Shown here: one piece after another, positions 34,859 through 44,263 of the stretch
How positions within the stretch are numbered: position 1 is the stretch's first letter
How the letters are laid out: every line of letters starts with the position of its first letter
From: Alicyclobacillus sacchari
GTDB taxonomy: Bacteria > Bacillota > Bacilli > Alicyclobacillales > Alicyclobacillaceae
Direction of reading: 5' to 3'
Assembly: GCF_004366795.1 (NCBI RefSeq)
Contig: NZ_SORF01000003.1
Location: 62,001 to 126,000, forward strand
DNA length: 64,000 nt
Translations under genes and position numbers: made by a program
Notes under the pieces: generated by a model
What the model saw: only the letters and a program-made list of their open reading frames with translations
The model's database searches: none
What the model was told of the DNA's origin: nothing

Positions 34859-37800
34859 TTAGACCAACTCAACCGGTGGTTCTCCGTCTGCGCCCTGATG
34901 AAGCCCTGCGTTCTGCTCACGTTGGCGCCTGTCGCGTTTACCTGCAAACGTAAGGTAAACCGCAGGAACAAGTAACAGCGTGACCAGTGTCGAGAACGTG
35001 AGGCCAAAGGCAATCACCGTCGCCATCGACGCCAACGTCGCCGCGCCCTTGCCATAGCCAATCACAAGCGGCATCATCGCGAGTACCGTCGTCAATGTCG
35101 ACATGAGGATCGGACGGAGCCGCACAGGCCCTGCCTGCATAAGCGCGTCGTAGAGCGAATAGCCCTCCCGTCGCAGGCGGTTCGTATAGTCGACAAGGAC
35201 GATGGCGTTGTTCGCAATCAGTCCCATGACCATGATCACGCCAATCGCCGAATCAATATTGAGTGAACGATGCGTCAGGAACAAACCGAGCGCCGCGCCA
35301 ATAAACGTCGGCGGCAGGCAGAACATGATCACAAACGGTGTCAACAGGGCTTCAAACAGGCTGGCCATCAGCATGTACAGAAGCAGAATCGAAAAGGCAA
35401 ACGCTGCTGCGAGATCAATCATGGTCGAATGCAGGAACTGCCCGTTTTGGCCAAATCCAACGCTATAACCGTTAGGCACGTGCAACGTCTTTAGCTTTTT
35501 GGCCAACGCCGCCTGCGCGCGCCCTGATGTCACACCATATGGCGTCGCCGTGACAGTGATGGTGCGCTCGCCATTCACGTGATCGATCTGCGGCGGTTCC
35601 GATGAATCGCTGACGGACCCCAGTTTTGTCACGGGCACCTGTTCGCCGCGTTGATTCTCGACCGTCAACTTGGATAAGTTGTTCAGATTTTGCGCATAGG
35701 ACGACGGCAACTGGACGACGATGTCATAGGCGTTGCCTCCTTGATTGAACGTCGAGGCCACCGCGCCGTTGACGTCCGTGCGCAACACCGACTCCACCTC
35801 CTGCTCTGTCAGGCCATACAGAGCCAGCGCGGATTGGCTCAGTGTCAACTGCACATCCGGCACGCCACTCGTCGCACCATTCTGGATGTCCTCAAGCCCC
35901 TTGGTCTGTTGCATCAAGTGCACGACTTGATGGCTTAGCCGCACCAGTTCCGCCATATCCGCCCCTTGAATCTGCACGGAAATCTGATTGGAAGCAGGCC
36001 CGCTCGATCCGTTGGCCGATCCGGCAGCCACCTGAATCTGCGCGCCTTTCACCTGCTGCACGTCGATGCCAAATTGGTGGCTCATCGCATCCACCTCCTT
36101 GGACGCGACGCTTGCCGCAAACGATACGGTGATGTTGGCCTGGTTGGTAGCGCCGAGATCGCTATAGGAATTGCCGCCAATTTGCGCGTCTATCTGCTGG
36201 ATACCGCTCAACTTCTCGCGCGCCATGGCCTCGACCTGCTGCGCGATCGCGTTGGTCGCTGCGAGCGAGGTTCCTTGCGGCGCGTCAATGGAAACGCTCA
36301 TTTGGTTATCTCCGACGTTCGGAACCAGTTCAAAGCCGATTTTCGGCACCATCGCGATGCTCGCCACAAACATCAGCGTCGTCACGACAAATACCGTGTT
36401 GCGATGGCCCAACGCCCAGCGCAGTGCTGCCCGATACGTCGATGTCAAACCGTGCATGATCCGGGCGGACCAGTCAAACGGGGCATACAAGCGAAATGGC
36501 GCATCGATGCCAGGCACCGTGTCTGGCCGCTCAAAGCGCCGCCCACGCAACAGACGAGACGCCAGCATCGGCGTGAACGTCAACGCGACGAACAGAGCCG
36601 CGACGTGCGAAAAGGAGACCGTGAGCGACAGTGGCTTGAAAAATTGTCCCGCCAAGCCCGGCACAAAGATGGATGGCGCAAACACGCAAATCTGCGCACA
36701 AGCGGCGACCACGACCGCCATCCCCACTTCCTCGGTGCCAAGCTTCGCCGCTTCCCGCGCAGACAGTCCCCGCTGCCTGGCGCGGAAGATGGATTCCAAC
36801 ACGACAATTGAAAAGTCGACGAGCGATCCGAGTCCAACCGCGAGTGACCCTAAGGTAATCGAGTTGATGGACAAGCCAGCGGCGGCCATCAGTGCAAATG
36901 TGGACAGGGTCGCAATCGGGATCGCAACGGCGACGACCGCGGTCGTGCGAATGCTGCGCAGAATGAGCAGGATGACGATTACGCCGAAGATAAAGCCCAG
37001 TACGGTGTGATTGACGACGGTGTCCATCGTGTCGCGAATGGGTTGTGCGCTGTCGCTCAAGATTTGCACATGCACACCTGCCGGCAGTTGGGAAGCCAAA
37101 CTGGGGATTTCCTGGCGCACCGCGTTTGAAACCTGGACGATGTTCGCGTCACTCGCCTGCGAGACGGAGAGCGTCACGGCCGATTTGCCGTTGACTGTGG
37201 ACATGAGCGTCACCGTCTTGTCCCCGTCTTCCACCGTGGCAATGTCTCGCAGCGGAATGTTGCCGCCGAGCGGAAGTGCGATGGGAACGTTGTTGACGTC
37301 CGATGGGCTCGCAAACTGACCGTCGACGTGCAGCGGAATCAGCAAGTTGCCCTTTTGCACCTGTCCCGCGTCCGCTGACATGTTATCCGAAGCTATCGCC
37401 TGCACCACCTGCTCAATGCTCAAATGATACTTGGCGAGCTTGGCTGGATCGACATCGACCGTGATCTGACGCGTCAGGTTGCCTGCCGTCTGCACACCGG
37501 CGACACCGTTCAAGCGTTCGATGGCCGGTTCGACGATGTTGGTGGCCGCATCGCTGACCACCTGCTGTGAGACATGACCGGTACCGTATACAGACAGCTT
37601 CATCATGGGCAGGCTGCTCGGGTCAAACTGCTCGACCGCGGGCGCACTTGCATCGGCTGGCAGCCCCGGCTCTACCCGCGCGATGAGGCTGCGCATCTGG
37701 TTTAGCTCTTCGTCGATGTTAGTGCCGTAGTTGAACTCGACGACGACCAGCGAGCTGCCCTGCGTCGATGTCGACTCGATGAGTTGCACACCTGACAATC

Positions 37801-38017
37801 CTTCGAGTGTCTGCTCGATGGGATGCGAGACTTGTTGCTCGACCTCTTCCGGCGACGCCCCGGTCCACGAGGTCGCAACGGCTGCAATCGGCAGGTTGAG
37901 CTTGGGGTACAGCTCTTCCGGTAGATGAAACATGGAAAAAACGCCGACCAACACGATGGCCACCATCAGCATCGTGATCGTGACCGGGCGGCGAATGGAA
38001 AAGTTGGCGATCCGCAC
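34859..38017 (-). CDS. RND-family efflux permease (HAE1/SwrC-like)
   Basis: About 1,052 residues, close to Bacillus SwrC (YerP) and AcrB length. One N-terminal membrane helix (Arg-Arg-Pro-Val-Thr-Ile-Thr-Met), a large porter loop (~45-330), helices 2-6, a second porter loop (~560-850), and C-terminal helices. Gly-Leu-Ile-Ala-Asn-Asn-Ala-Ile-Val-Leu-Val-Asp-Tyr and the Leu-Gly-Ser-Leu-Val-Asp-Phe-Ser-Ile-Val helix fit the family. In Gram-positives such pumps expel surfactants, lipopeptides or drugs without an outer-membrane channel. The GTG at 38017 is chosen because AAAGGAG precedes it by eight bases; the frame opens at 38044. No membrane-fusion partner gene is adjacent. Confidence 0.92.
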   Translation of the reverse strand: MRIANFSIRRPVTITMLMVAIVLVGVFSMFHLPEELYPKLNLPIAAVATSWTGASPEEVEQQVSHPIEQTLEGLSGVQLIESTSTQGSSLVVVEFNYGTNIDEELNQMRSLIARVEPGLPADASAPAVEQFDPSSLPMMKLSVYGTGHVSQQVVSDAATNIVEPAIERLNGVAGVQTAGNLTRQITVDVDPAKLAKYHLSIEQVVQAIASDNMSADAGQVQKGNLLIPLHVDGQFASPSDVNNVPIALPLGGNIPLRDIATVEDGDKTVTLMSTVNGKSAVTLSVSQASDANIVQVSNAVRQEIPSLASQLPAGVHVQILSDSAQPIRDTMDTVVNHTVLGFIFGVIVILLILRSIRTTAVVAVAIPIATLSTFALMAAAGLSINSITLGSLAVGLGSLVDFSIVVLESIFRARQRGLSAREAAKLGTEEVGMAVVVAACAQICVFAPSIFVPGLAGQFFKPLSLTVSFSHVAALFVALTFTPMLASRLLRGRRFERPDTVPGIDAPFRLYAPFDWSARIMHGLTSTYRAALRWALGHRNTVFVVTTLMFVASIAMVPKIGFELVPNVGDNQMSVSIDAPQGTSLAATNAIAQQVEAMAREKLSGIQQIDAQIGGNSYSDLGATNQANITVSFAASVASKEVDAMSHQFGIDVQQVKGAQIQVAAGSANGSSGPASNQISVQIQGADMAELVRLSHQVVHLMQQTKGLEDIQNGATSGVPDVQLTLSQSALALYGLTEQEVESVLRTDVNGAVASTFNQGGNAYDIVVQLPSSYAQNLNNLSKLTVENQRGEQVPVTKLGSVSDSSEPPQIDHVNGERTITVTATPYGVTSGRAQAALAKKLKTLHVPNGYSVGFGQNGQFLHSTMIDLAAAFAFSILLLYMLMASLFEALLTPFVIMFCLPPTFIGAALGLFLTHRSLNIDSAIGVIMVMGLIANNAIVLVDYTNRLRREGYSLYDALMQAGPVRLRPILMSTLTTVLAMMPLVIGYGKGAATLASMATVIAFGLTFSTLVTLLLVPAVYLTFAGKRDRRQREQNAGLHQGADGEPPVELV

Positions 38018-38297
38018 AGAACCGGCTCCTTTATGTCGTGTCATGTCATGGGTTAAGGGCGCACTTTCATCCCTGCTGACCTATATCCTCGCTTGGGCAC
38101 ATTACTTTTGCAAGTAAACTTTTTATGAAATTGTAGAGAACACCGTGGAAATGTTCCATTTGTCGACACAGACAGCAGGATTTCGACGCCACCAGGGCGT
38201 AGATGTGAGCATAGAAAGCTTGCTCAAAAGCCTTTGAACCGCTTTGCACAGCGGATGTGCATGAGGAGAGATAGCTATTTATGCGGAGTATTCTGCG

Positions 38298-39056
38298 GTG
38301 ACTTGGCTCGTCGCCGCGCTCTTGTTTGCGTACGGATTGGCCTTTGGATCGTTCGCGAACGTCGTCGCCTACCGCGTACCGCGCCGCGAATCGATCGTGC
38401 GGCCGCGGTCACACTGCGTGCATTGCCATCACACCTTGTCCTGGTGGGAGCTGGTGCCCGTTCTCTCATGGCTCGTGTTGCGCGGCCGTTGCCGTGGATG
38501 CGGGAAGCCCATTTCACCGCGCTACCCGCTGCTCGAATTCGTGACTGGCGTGCTCTTTGCCAGTGCCTGGTGGCAAGGGCACACCCTCGCGCAGGTTTTC
38601 GTGTGGGCATTGTTCTGGCTGTACCTCATGATGGCGGTCGGGACTGACCTGACAGCGATGATCGTCCCGGATGTGCTGTCACTTCCGGCCGCTGTCGTCT
38701 TGCTTGGCGCCTCCGGCCTGACGCACATCCAGCCGTGGACACACGCGACAATCGGCCTTGCTACCGGTTTTGCGATGGTACTTGCCGTGCACCTGCTGTC
38801 AGGTGGGCGCATGGGCCTCGGTGACGCCAAGCTGTACCTAGGCATCGGAGCGATGCTCGGACCCTGGCTCACCTTGCTCTCATTCGTACTGGCCGCCATC
38901 TTGGGCAGTGTCATCGGCATTGGCCTGCGCCTTGCTGGGAAACTGCAAGCCGGACAGTACGTGCCGTTCGTGCCGTTTATCGCTCTCGGCGTGATGGCCG
39001 CTGCCTGGTACGGGCACGCGCTCGTGCACCTGTATATACGGCTCGTCGGACTGTGA
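38298..39056 (+). CDS. pilD: Prepilin peptidase (PilD/ComC-like)
   Basis: 252 residues, A24-family aspartic membrane peptidase with about seven helices. The cytoplasmic zinc-type pair Cys-Val-His-Cys and Cys-Arg-Gly-Cys is present. The two catalytic Asp lie in Gly-Thr-Asp-Leu-Thr-Ala and Gly-Leu-Gly-Asp-Ala-Lys. It cleaves and N-methylates the leader of the type IV pilins encoded opposite. The GTG at 38298 has CGGAG nine bases upstream. pilT follows after 53 bp. Confidence 0.93.
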   Translation: MTWLVAALLFAYGLAFGSFANVVAYRVPRRESIVRPRSHCVHCHHTLSWWELVPVLSWLVLRGRCRGCGKPISPRYPLLEFVTGVLFASAWWQGHTLAQVFVWALFWLYLMMAVGTDLTAMIVPDVLSLPAAVVLLGASGLTHIQPWTHATIGLATGFAMVLAVHLLSGGRMGLGDAKLYLGIGAMLGPWLTLLSFVLAAILGSVIGIGLRLAGKLQAGQYVPFVPFIALGVMAAAWYGHALVHLYIRLVGL

Positions 39057-39109
39057 AGCGCAGCTATGGTGACACCGTGACACATGCCATGAACACAGGG
39101 GGAAATTCC

Positions 39110-40150
39110 ATGAACATCGATACATTTCTCGTACAAGCCAAGGAAAAACACGCGTCAGACGTCCACCTCTCGGTCAACGCGCCCGTGATGTATCGGGTCA
39201 ACGGCGAATTGGAGCCAGAGGGATCTCCCCTTGCGCCGGAGGATCTCGATACGATGGCGAGATCCATGATGAATGCGGAGCAGTGGGGGAGGTTTTTAGA
39301 GCGGGGCGAGATCGATTTCTCGTACAGTATCCGCGGCGTCTCGCGCTATCGCGTAAACGCCTATCGGCAGCGCGGTTGCATCAGCGTGGCGGCGCGGCTT
39401 ATCCCGGCGCGCATTCCGACGCTGGACGAACTTGGCCTGCCCAAAGTCTTTCGCACCTTCATGGAGAAACCGCATGGCCTCGTGCTGGTCACAGGGCCTA
39501 CGGGCAGCGGCAAGACCACGTCGTTCGCGGCCTTGCTCGACGCCATCAACGAGACACAGCGCCGACACATCATCACGCTCGAAGACCCTATCGAGTACCT
39601 GCACACGCATAAGATGTCCATTGTCGATCAGCGCGAGATCGGCCTGGATACCCTCGGCTTCGCCCCCGCCCTGCGGGCAGCCCTGCGCCAAGATCCCGAC
39701 ATCCTGCTCGTCGGCGAAATGCGCGATCTCGAGACCATCAGCACGGCCATCACCGCATCGGAAACGGGCCACCTCGTCTTCGCCACACTGCATACGAGCG
39801 ACGCGGTGCAGACGGTGGAGCGCATCATCGACGTCTTTCCGGCAGAACAACAGGGGCAAATTCGCCTGCAAATCGCCTCGGTACTGCAAGGCGTCATATC
39901 CCAACGCCTGCATCGCTCCGCAGACGGCAGATATCGCGTCGCTTCGTTTGAAGTGCTCGTCAACACGCCGGCGGTTGCCAACCTCATCCGCAGCGGCAAG
40001 ACGCATCAGATTCCGTCGCTCATGCAAACCGGCAAACAGTTCGGTATGCAGACGATGGAGATGAGCATGCAGGAACTCGTACAACAGGGCAAAATCGCGA
40101 CAAGTGTACTGAAGCAGTGGACCTCGACAACTCAGTTGGCGGGCTGGTAA
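39110..40150 (+). CDS. pilT: Type IV pilus retraction ATPase
   Basis: 346 residues, full PilT length. N-terminal PAS-like domain with His-Ala-Ser-Asp-Val-His-Leu-Ser, then Walker A Gly-Pro-Thr-Gly-Ser-Gly-Lys-Thr-Thr, the Asp box Leu-Glu-Asp-Pro-Ile-Glu-Tyr, Walker B Leu-Val-Gly-Glu-Met-Arg-Asp, and a His box Thr-Leu-His-Thr-Ser-Asp-Ala. It powers pilin depolymerisation at the inner face of the membrane. The ATG at 39110 has GGGGGA upstream. Its last 19 bases overlap the end of the converging pilO-like gene. Confidence 0.94.
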   Translation: MNIDTFLVQAKEKHASDVHLSVNAPVMYRVNGELEPEGSPLAPEDLDTMARSMMNAEQWGRFLERGEIDFSYSIRGVSRYRVNAYRQRGCISVAARLIPARIPTLDELGLPKVFRTFMEKPHGLVLVTGPTGSGKTTSFAALLDAINETQRRHIITLEDPIEYLHTHKMSIVDQREIGLDTLGFAPALRAALRQDPDILLVGEMRDLETISTAITASETGHLVFATLHTSDAVQTVERIIDVFPAEQQGQIRLQIASVLQGVISQRLHRSADGRYRVASFEVLVNTPAVANLIRSGKTHQIPSLMQTGKQFGMQTMEMSMQELVQQGKIATSVLKQWTSTTQLAGW

Positions 40151-40818
40151 TATGCAGCGATTTGGAGGTCTGCGACCGCTGCACCTCCACCCGTCCCTTT
40201 CACGTCGGTGACGTAGAGGTCCAGCAGCCGCTGGCTATGATAGAGATCGGCTAGAAAGGCTTCGATGTCGCTGGCCGATCCGCTGGCGCTTACCTCGTAA
40301 TCAAGGCTGGGAATAGACGGGTTTCCCACCTCAATCGGGCCACTCGTATTCGTGATGGTGTCGCCAAGTTGCCCCGCCAGCGCCTGCAAGGCCGCCTGGG
40401 CCTGCGTACTATTGGCAATGGCACTCTGCTCCGCCGCAGTCGCCGAGCCGGTCGTTGCGCTAGTTGTACTCGATCCGCTTCCCATTCCCGCTTCACCCAT
40501 CCGAGACACGCTCACCAAGTTGACCTTGTTCGCGTGCGCATCTGCCGCGAGCAACTGAAGGAAGCTCGGCTCGTTTGGTCCCACCGGCAAAGCCGCGTTC
40601 ACGTCAACTTGGGCGCTGCCCTTCTTCACGCCTTGCTTCACCGCAGTCTGTTCCGACAGCGAATTGAGCGTCGCCACCAGCGATTGGCGCTGAGCTTGCA
40701 GCAAACTCAGACGATTCAACATGGGCGCCACGCCATACAGATACACGAGCGCGACGGCGACCAAGACGCCTGCTCCGTACAACAAGACGCGTTCGCGCGT
40801 CGTCAGCTGCCGTTTCAC
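40132..40818 (-). CDS. pilO: PilO-like pilus alignment protein
   Basis: 228 residues. A short cytoplasmic N-terminus, one membrane helix (~12-32), a coiled-coil stretch (Leu-Gln-Ala-Gln-Arg-Gln-Ser-Leu) and a C-terminal ferredoxin-like domain (~150-228) match PilO architecture. It should bridge the PilM/PilN platform outside the membrane. The GTG start overlaps the pilN stop (GTGA). It ends the pilus operon and overlaps pilT tail-to-tail. Assignment rests on topology and position more than on sequence motifs. Confidence 0.78.
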   Translation of the reverse strand: MKRQLTTRERVLLYGAGVLVAVALVYLYGVAPMLNRLSLLQAQRQSLVATLNSLSEQTAVKQGVKKGSAQVDVNAALPVGPNEPSFLQLLAADAHANKVNLVSVSRMGEAGMGSGSSTTSATTGSATAAEQSAIANSTQAQAALQALAGQLGDTITNTSGPIEVGNPSIPSLDYEVSASGSASDIEAFLADLYHSQRLLDLYVTDVKGTGGGAAVADLQIAAYYQPAN

Positions 40819-41405
40819 TGGGCCGTCCCCCCTGTCGCAAGCGTCAACGTCACGGTATACGCGTACGCATAGTCGGTCGATCCGCCTCTGACAAACACGG
40901 CGTGCGGCGTTTGCCCAGCCACCTCACTCGGCTGTTTGGCAACCTGGAACGCCACCGATGTGGTGAAGGCGTCCCGCTGAAGGTTCTGCTCAAAAGCGGC
41001 GACCTCGGCGACCCCCACACTGCGCCCCATAATCGCCATCGCATGGCCATTCAACTGAACTTCGTCGACCGTCATGCCAGCGGATAAAGCCGCGTCCATT
41101 TGCTGCAAAATGGCCGCCCAATCCGCTCGATCAGCCGCCGCTTGTGCGATCTCGCTTTGCAGGTTCGCGACCCCATTCGCATGATTCGCAGGCGAACGTC
41201 CGCGCTCAGCCGTCTGCACCTGCGTATTCAAGTTGGCGACTTGCGAAGCGATTTGTCCCACCTGCTGTTGCAAAACCACCAAAAACGCCACACAGGCTGC
41301 GACAGCCGCGATCACCACGGCGAGAACTGGCAGACGCCCGCGCCACCCTGCCGGCAGGCGCGTGCCATTAGGTTTTTGAGGTCGTGGTAGTAAATTGATA
41401 TCCAA
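40815..41405 (-). CDS. pilN: PilN-like pilus alignment protein
   Basis: 196 residues. It begins Met-Asp-Ile-Asn-Leu-Leu-Pro, the conserved PilN N-terminus that binds the PilM groove, followed by one membrane helix (~28-47), a coiled coil (~48-85) and an alpha/beta domain. The start is a TTG, three bases after the pilM stop, with a GGTGTGAG site partly inside it. Confidence 0.86.
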   Translation of the reverse strand: MDINLLPRPQKPNGTRLPAGWRGRLPVLAVVIAAVAACVAFLVVLQQQVGQIASQVANLNTQVQTAERGRSPANHANGVANLQSEIAQAAADRADWAAILQQMDAALSAGMTVDEVQLNGHAMAIMGRSVGVAEVAAFEQNLQRDAFTTSVAFQVAKQPSEVAGQTPHAVFVRGGSTDYAYAYTVTLTLATGGTAQ

Positions 41406-41408
41406 GTC

Positions 41409-42389
41409 TCACACCCCGCGAAGCGCCAGGCCAATAGCAGCCGCATAGTCGTGAAGAGAAGCATCATCCGGGCGGATTGCCACCTTGCGCGTGAACGCCA
41501 TATGGCTGCGAATCAACGCCGCCAAAGACATGATCTCGCACGGCATGCCCACCTGCCCCTCCAGGACGGAAAGATCACTTGAAACAGCCCCCTCGGGCGA
41601 AGCGATGAACAATCGTGCAAACTCGACATCACGCTGATTGAGCGTGTATCGGAAAAAATTCACCGTGCGTTCGATCTCGACGCCAATCTGACTGAGATCG
41701 TCGAACATGCCGTTGGATGCGTCATCGACCGGCGCGGGCAGCGGAAACTGGCGCGTCAGGTAGAGAAGCCCCTGGTGAAACACATGCATATCCACGAAAT
41801 CGCCGTTCACTTCCATGAACAGAAAGCTTTGTGGCAACCCGTCATGGAACTTTCGCAATAAGCGGTATACCGCGAGCGGATGGATGTCTACGGAAACGGG
41901 ACGAATGCCATGATGCCGAAACGAGTCCACCAACGTCCCGACCAACTGCTTGTCCGCCGCAACGAGGATGAGACTGGTCTCGGCGTCGTCCGAAGCTTCC
42001 CCTGCCGCCTCCTTTGGGCAACGGACAAAGTCAAACGTCACCTCATCGAACGGCAGGTGGATGCTGTGTTGCAGCTGGAATTCGATCACGCTGCGCAACT
42101 CCTCGTCGCCAAAGCTGGGCAATCCCAACTGCCGAATCACCGTCCAGCGGTTCGGCACTGCGACATGCACCTGCGACTTCCTGCGTCCGTCAGGGCGAAA
42201 CGCCTTTTGCCAAACGGCTTGCCATGCCTCGAAATCGGCTCCGGAGGATGTGTCCCCCGTTTCGCCGTGGATCTCGTAGGTCTCTAGGCGGCGCAAGCGC
42301 GGCACCTTCGCCCATTCCAATTCCGCGATGCGAACGCACGCGTCGCTCACTTCGACCCCAATCGACACGCCTTTCCCACGCAATGCCAC
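41409..42389 (-). CDS. pilM: PilM-like actin-fold pilus assembly protein
   Basis: 326 residues, no membrane segment. Opens with Val-Ser-Ile-Gly-Val-Glu-Val-Ser-Asp-Ala-Cys-Val-Arg (actin-like phosphate-1 region), and has Val-Ile-Glu-Phe-Gln-Leu-Gln-His and Phe-Leu-Phe-Met-Glu-Val-Asn-Gly-Asp. It should be the cytoplasmic ring component that holds the PilN N-terminus. The start is a GTG with GGTGA upstream, 14 bases after the preceding minor pilin gene. Confidence 0.88.
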   Translation of the reverse strand: MALRGKGVSIGVEVSDACVRIAELEWAKVPRLRRLETYEIHGETGDTSSGADFEAWQAVWQKAFRPDGRRKSQVHVAVPNRWTVIRQLGLPSFGDEELRSVIEFQLQHSIHLPFDEVTFDFVRCPKEAAGEASDDAETSLILVAADKQLVGTLVDSFRHHGIRPVSVDIHPLAVYRLLRKFHDGLPQSFLFMEVNGDFVDMHVFHQGLLYLTRQFPLPAPVDDASNGMFDDLSQIGVEIERTVNFFRYTLNQRDVEFARLFIASPEGAVSSDLSVLEGQVGMPCEIMSLAALIRSHMAFTRKVAIRPDDASLHDYAAAIGLALRGV

Positions 42390-42403
42390 ACAACATCACC
42401 CGC

Positions 42404-42904
42404 CTACACCGCACTCACGGAGGAATATGTATAAAATAGGCCACCCGGCCCTTTCTGCGACTGCTGTTGCAGCTGAATGTCGAGAATCAACGATGACCCA
42501 CTCAGCGTCGTTCTCACCATCTCATGCAACATCCCTTGTCCATCGATGTACGACCCCAGAAACACGGAAGGGTAGCCTTGCACCTTCAATCCTGCGATCA
42601 CGCCCGTCTGCACAGCAAGATTGGCCGCAGCGGGCGAGATAAACTTTTGGGGTTGCAGCATGTTTTGGATGATGGACTCCATCTGATTAAAGCTGGATTC
42701 CACCTGGTTGTCCGCCTGATATTGCGCGGCAGTCTCCGTGACGAGAGTACGGCCACCTGTATGCAACGCGTAATCGGTCCAGGCAATGGCGCCAGAGACC
42801 ACAGTAGCCAGAATGACGACCAGCACGACTGACCACACCAGCGTAAATCCGGACTCGGCGCGAACGAATGACGCTTCCCTATTCCCTGATTCATTTCGCC
42901 ACAC
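42404..42904 (-). CDS. PilX/GspK-like minor pilin lacking Glu5
   Basis: About 166 residues. Near residue 20 there is Glu-Ser-Gly-Phe-Thr-Leu-Val-Trp followed by a hydrophobic helix, so a prepilin peptidase site (Gly|Phe) is present, but position +5 is Trp instead of the usual Glu. GspK/PilX-type tip subunits also lack Glu5. A GTG at 42904 fits the AAGGAG ribosome site best (ten bases); GTG 42913 is too close. It follows the PilW-like gene after 18 bases. Confidence 0.7.
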   Translation of the reverse strand: MWRNESGNREASFVRAESGFTLVWSVVLVVILATVVSGAIAWTDYALHTGGRTLVTETAAQYQADNQVESSFNQMESIIQNMLQPQKFISPAAANLAVQTGVIAGLKVQGYPSVFLGSYIDGQGMLHEMVRTTLSGSSLILDIQLQQQSQKGPGGLFYTYSSVSAV

Positions 42905-42922
42905 GCGCTTCACGCTCCTTCA

Positions 42923-43681
42923 TCAGCGGACATCCGCATCATGGTAGCCAGACGCCAGAACATAGTTCATCTGTTGGCCCGTGGTACTTTGGTACGGCGC
43001 TGACAGCCGCATCATGAAGCTGTTGACAAAGGTGCCGGATGAAATCGTGGAAGGATGGAGAAAACCGAGAATATAGTTGGTCCAGGAAAAGTCCGCACCA
43101 CTTGTCTGCGGATAGAGAACCGGAAACATCCATTCGATGTTCACACCGCCCGCCAGAGGCGTCCCACTGACCGCGGGCGGGGTTTGGCTCTGCGCTTGCG
43201 CGTTGGTGGCAGGAACGCTGTAGACGTCCCACGACGAAGCGGATCGCTGAATGAACTCAAAGGCTTCAAAGCAATTTGCCCCGACAATTGTCGCCTGTGA
43301 CGTTTGCCCTCCGGAGATTGCGGGGACGACGGTCGTCGCGTTGTACATCCAGGGCCTGTCTGTATCGACTGCGGCCGTGGTCGGATAACCACCTCGATAG
43401 AGCCAAAGCACGACAACGGCCGAGGATGCAGCTGGATTGCCGTTGAACTCCATCTGCACGAAATCAGCGCTGCGCAACATGCGGTTCAGCGCATGGTTGA
43501 TGGTGAGGACCTTTTCCTGCGCCGCATTGAAGCTGGTCAGGCGCTGCGCCCGCTCAGCGAGCATCCATACCAAATTGACCAGAATCCCCACAACCATGCC
43601 CGCGATCGCGATGGACGCCAGCAGTTCAATCAAAGTAAGCCCGGCCTCACCGTTTGGCCTATGCGTTTTGATCGTCATCAC
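42923..43681 (-). CDS. PilW-like minor pilin
   Basis: About 252 residues. Type III signal Gly-Leu-Thr-Leu-Ile-Glu-Leu-Leu near residue 14 with Glu5, one N-terminal helix, then a beta-rich domain with a single Cys pair-less core. Length fits PilW/PilJ minor pilins. GTG 43681 or ATG 43678 lie after GAGGAGA; an upstream extension to 43810 overlaps the previous gene and has no ribosome site. Confidence 0.82.
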   Translation of the reverse strand: MMTIKTHRPNGEAGLTLIELLASIAIAGMVVGILVNLVWMLAERAQRLTSFNAAQEKVLTINHALNRMLRSADFVQMEFNGNPAASSAVVVLWLYRGGYPTTAAVDTDRPWMYNATTVVPAISGGQTSQATIVGANCFEAFEFIQRSASSWDVYSVPATNAQAQSQTPPAVSGTPLAGGVNIEWMFPVLYPQTSGADFSWTNYILGFLHPSTISSGTFVNSFMMRLSAPYQSTTGQQMNYVLASGYHDADVR

Positions 43682-43692
43682 CGCATGTCTCC

Positions 43693-44166
43693 TCACGACG
43701 AAGGTAATACTGGTGCAGTTATGGTCGCGGTGAGCCCCTGCGGCGTCTGCACTTGCACCTTGTAGTTGACGGACGCGGAGTTGCTCGTAGGGTTCGAAGA
43801 GATCGTACACTGAAATCCGTTGTACAGCGGATAGGTCCAGGCGAACGTAATGCCAGGCGGCGGCACAATCAAAACGATGGAAGACTGTGACTCATTGCCC
43901 AACGCGTCACCTGGGACTTCAATCACCCAGCCAATGATATTTTGCGGCCTGTCCTTGATCTCCTCGGCAATCGTTGTGGCCAGTCCCAACGCCTGATCAT
44001 ACTGAGCCATTTTGAGCGATCCCGCCTGTGCCCCCCCCACCGCAAGCAGGGCAGCCGTACCCGCAAGCGCGATGATGGCTACAGAGGCCATGACCTCGAT
44101 GAGTGTCAAGCCCGCTTGCGCGGTTCCCTTGTCCCACCGAAGCCACAAATTGCGTTTGAGAAGCAC
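43693..44166 (-). CDS. PilV-like minor pilin
   Basis: About 157 residues. Prepilin signal Ala-Gly-Leu-Thr-Leu-Ile-Glu-Val-Met-Ala-Ser with Glu5, then a helix and a small beta domain, typical of PilV/PilI minor pilins. The GTG at 44166 follows GGAGGTGG; the reading frame opens at 44205 but without support. Separated from pilA by a hairpin at 44215-44236. Confidence 0.8.
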   Translation of the reverse strand: MLLKRNLWLRWDKGTAQAGLTLIEVMASVAIIALAGTAALLAVGGAQAGSLKMAQYDQALGLATTIAEEIKDRPQNIIGWVIEVPGDALGNESQSSIVLIVPPPGITFAWTYPLYNGFQCTISSNPTSNSASVNYKVQVQTPQGLTATITAPVLPSS

Positions 44167-44214
44167 GGCCCACCACCTCCAGGGGGTTGTCCGAATAGCT
44201 ATCAATACAGAGAG

Positions 44215-44236
44215 AAAGCCCCCTTGCGGGAGCTTT
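44215..44236 (-). terminator. Hairpin after the major pilin gene
   Basis: On the minus strand AAAGCTCCC-gcaa-GGGGGCTTT followed by CTCTC. It lies just after the pilA stop and before the minor pilins. It may partly terminate transcription or protect the pilA mRNA 3' end, favouring more major pilin than minor pilins. Confidence 0.5.
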
Positions 44237-44263
44237 GCCTTGGTCGACGCGTCGATGACGATG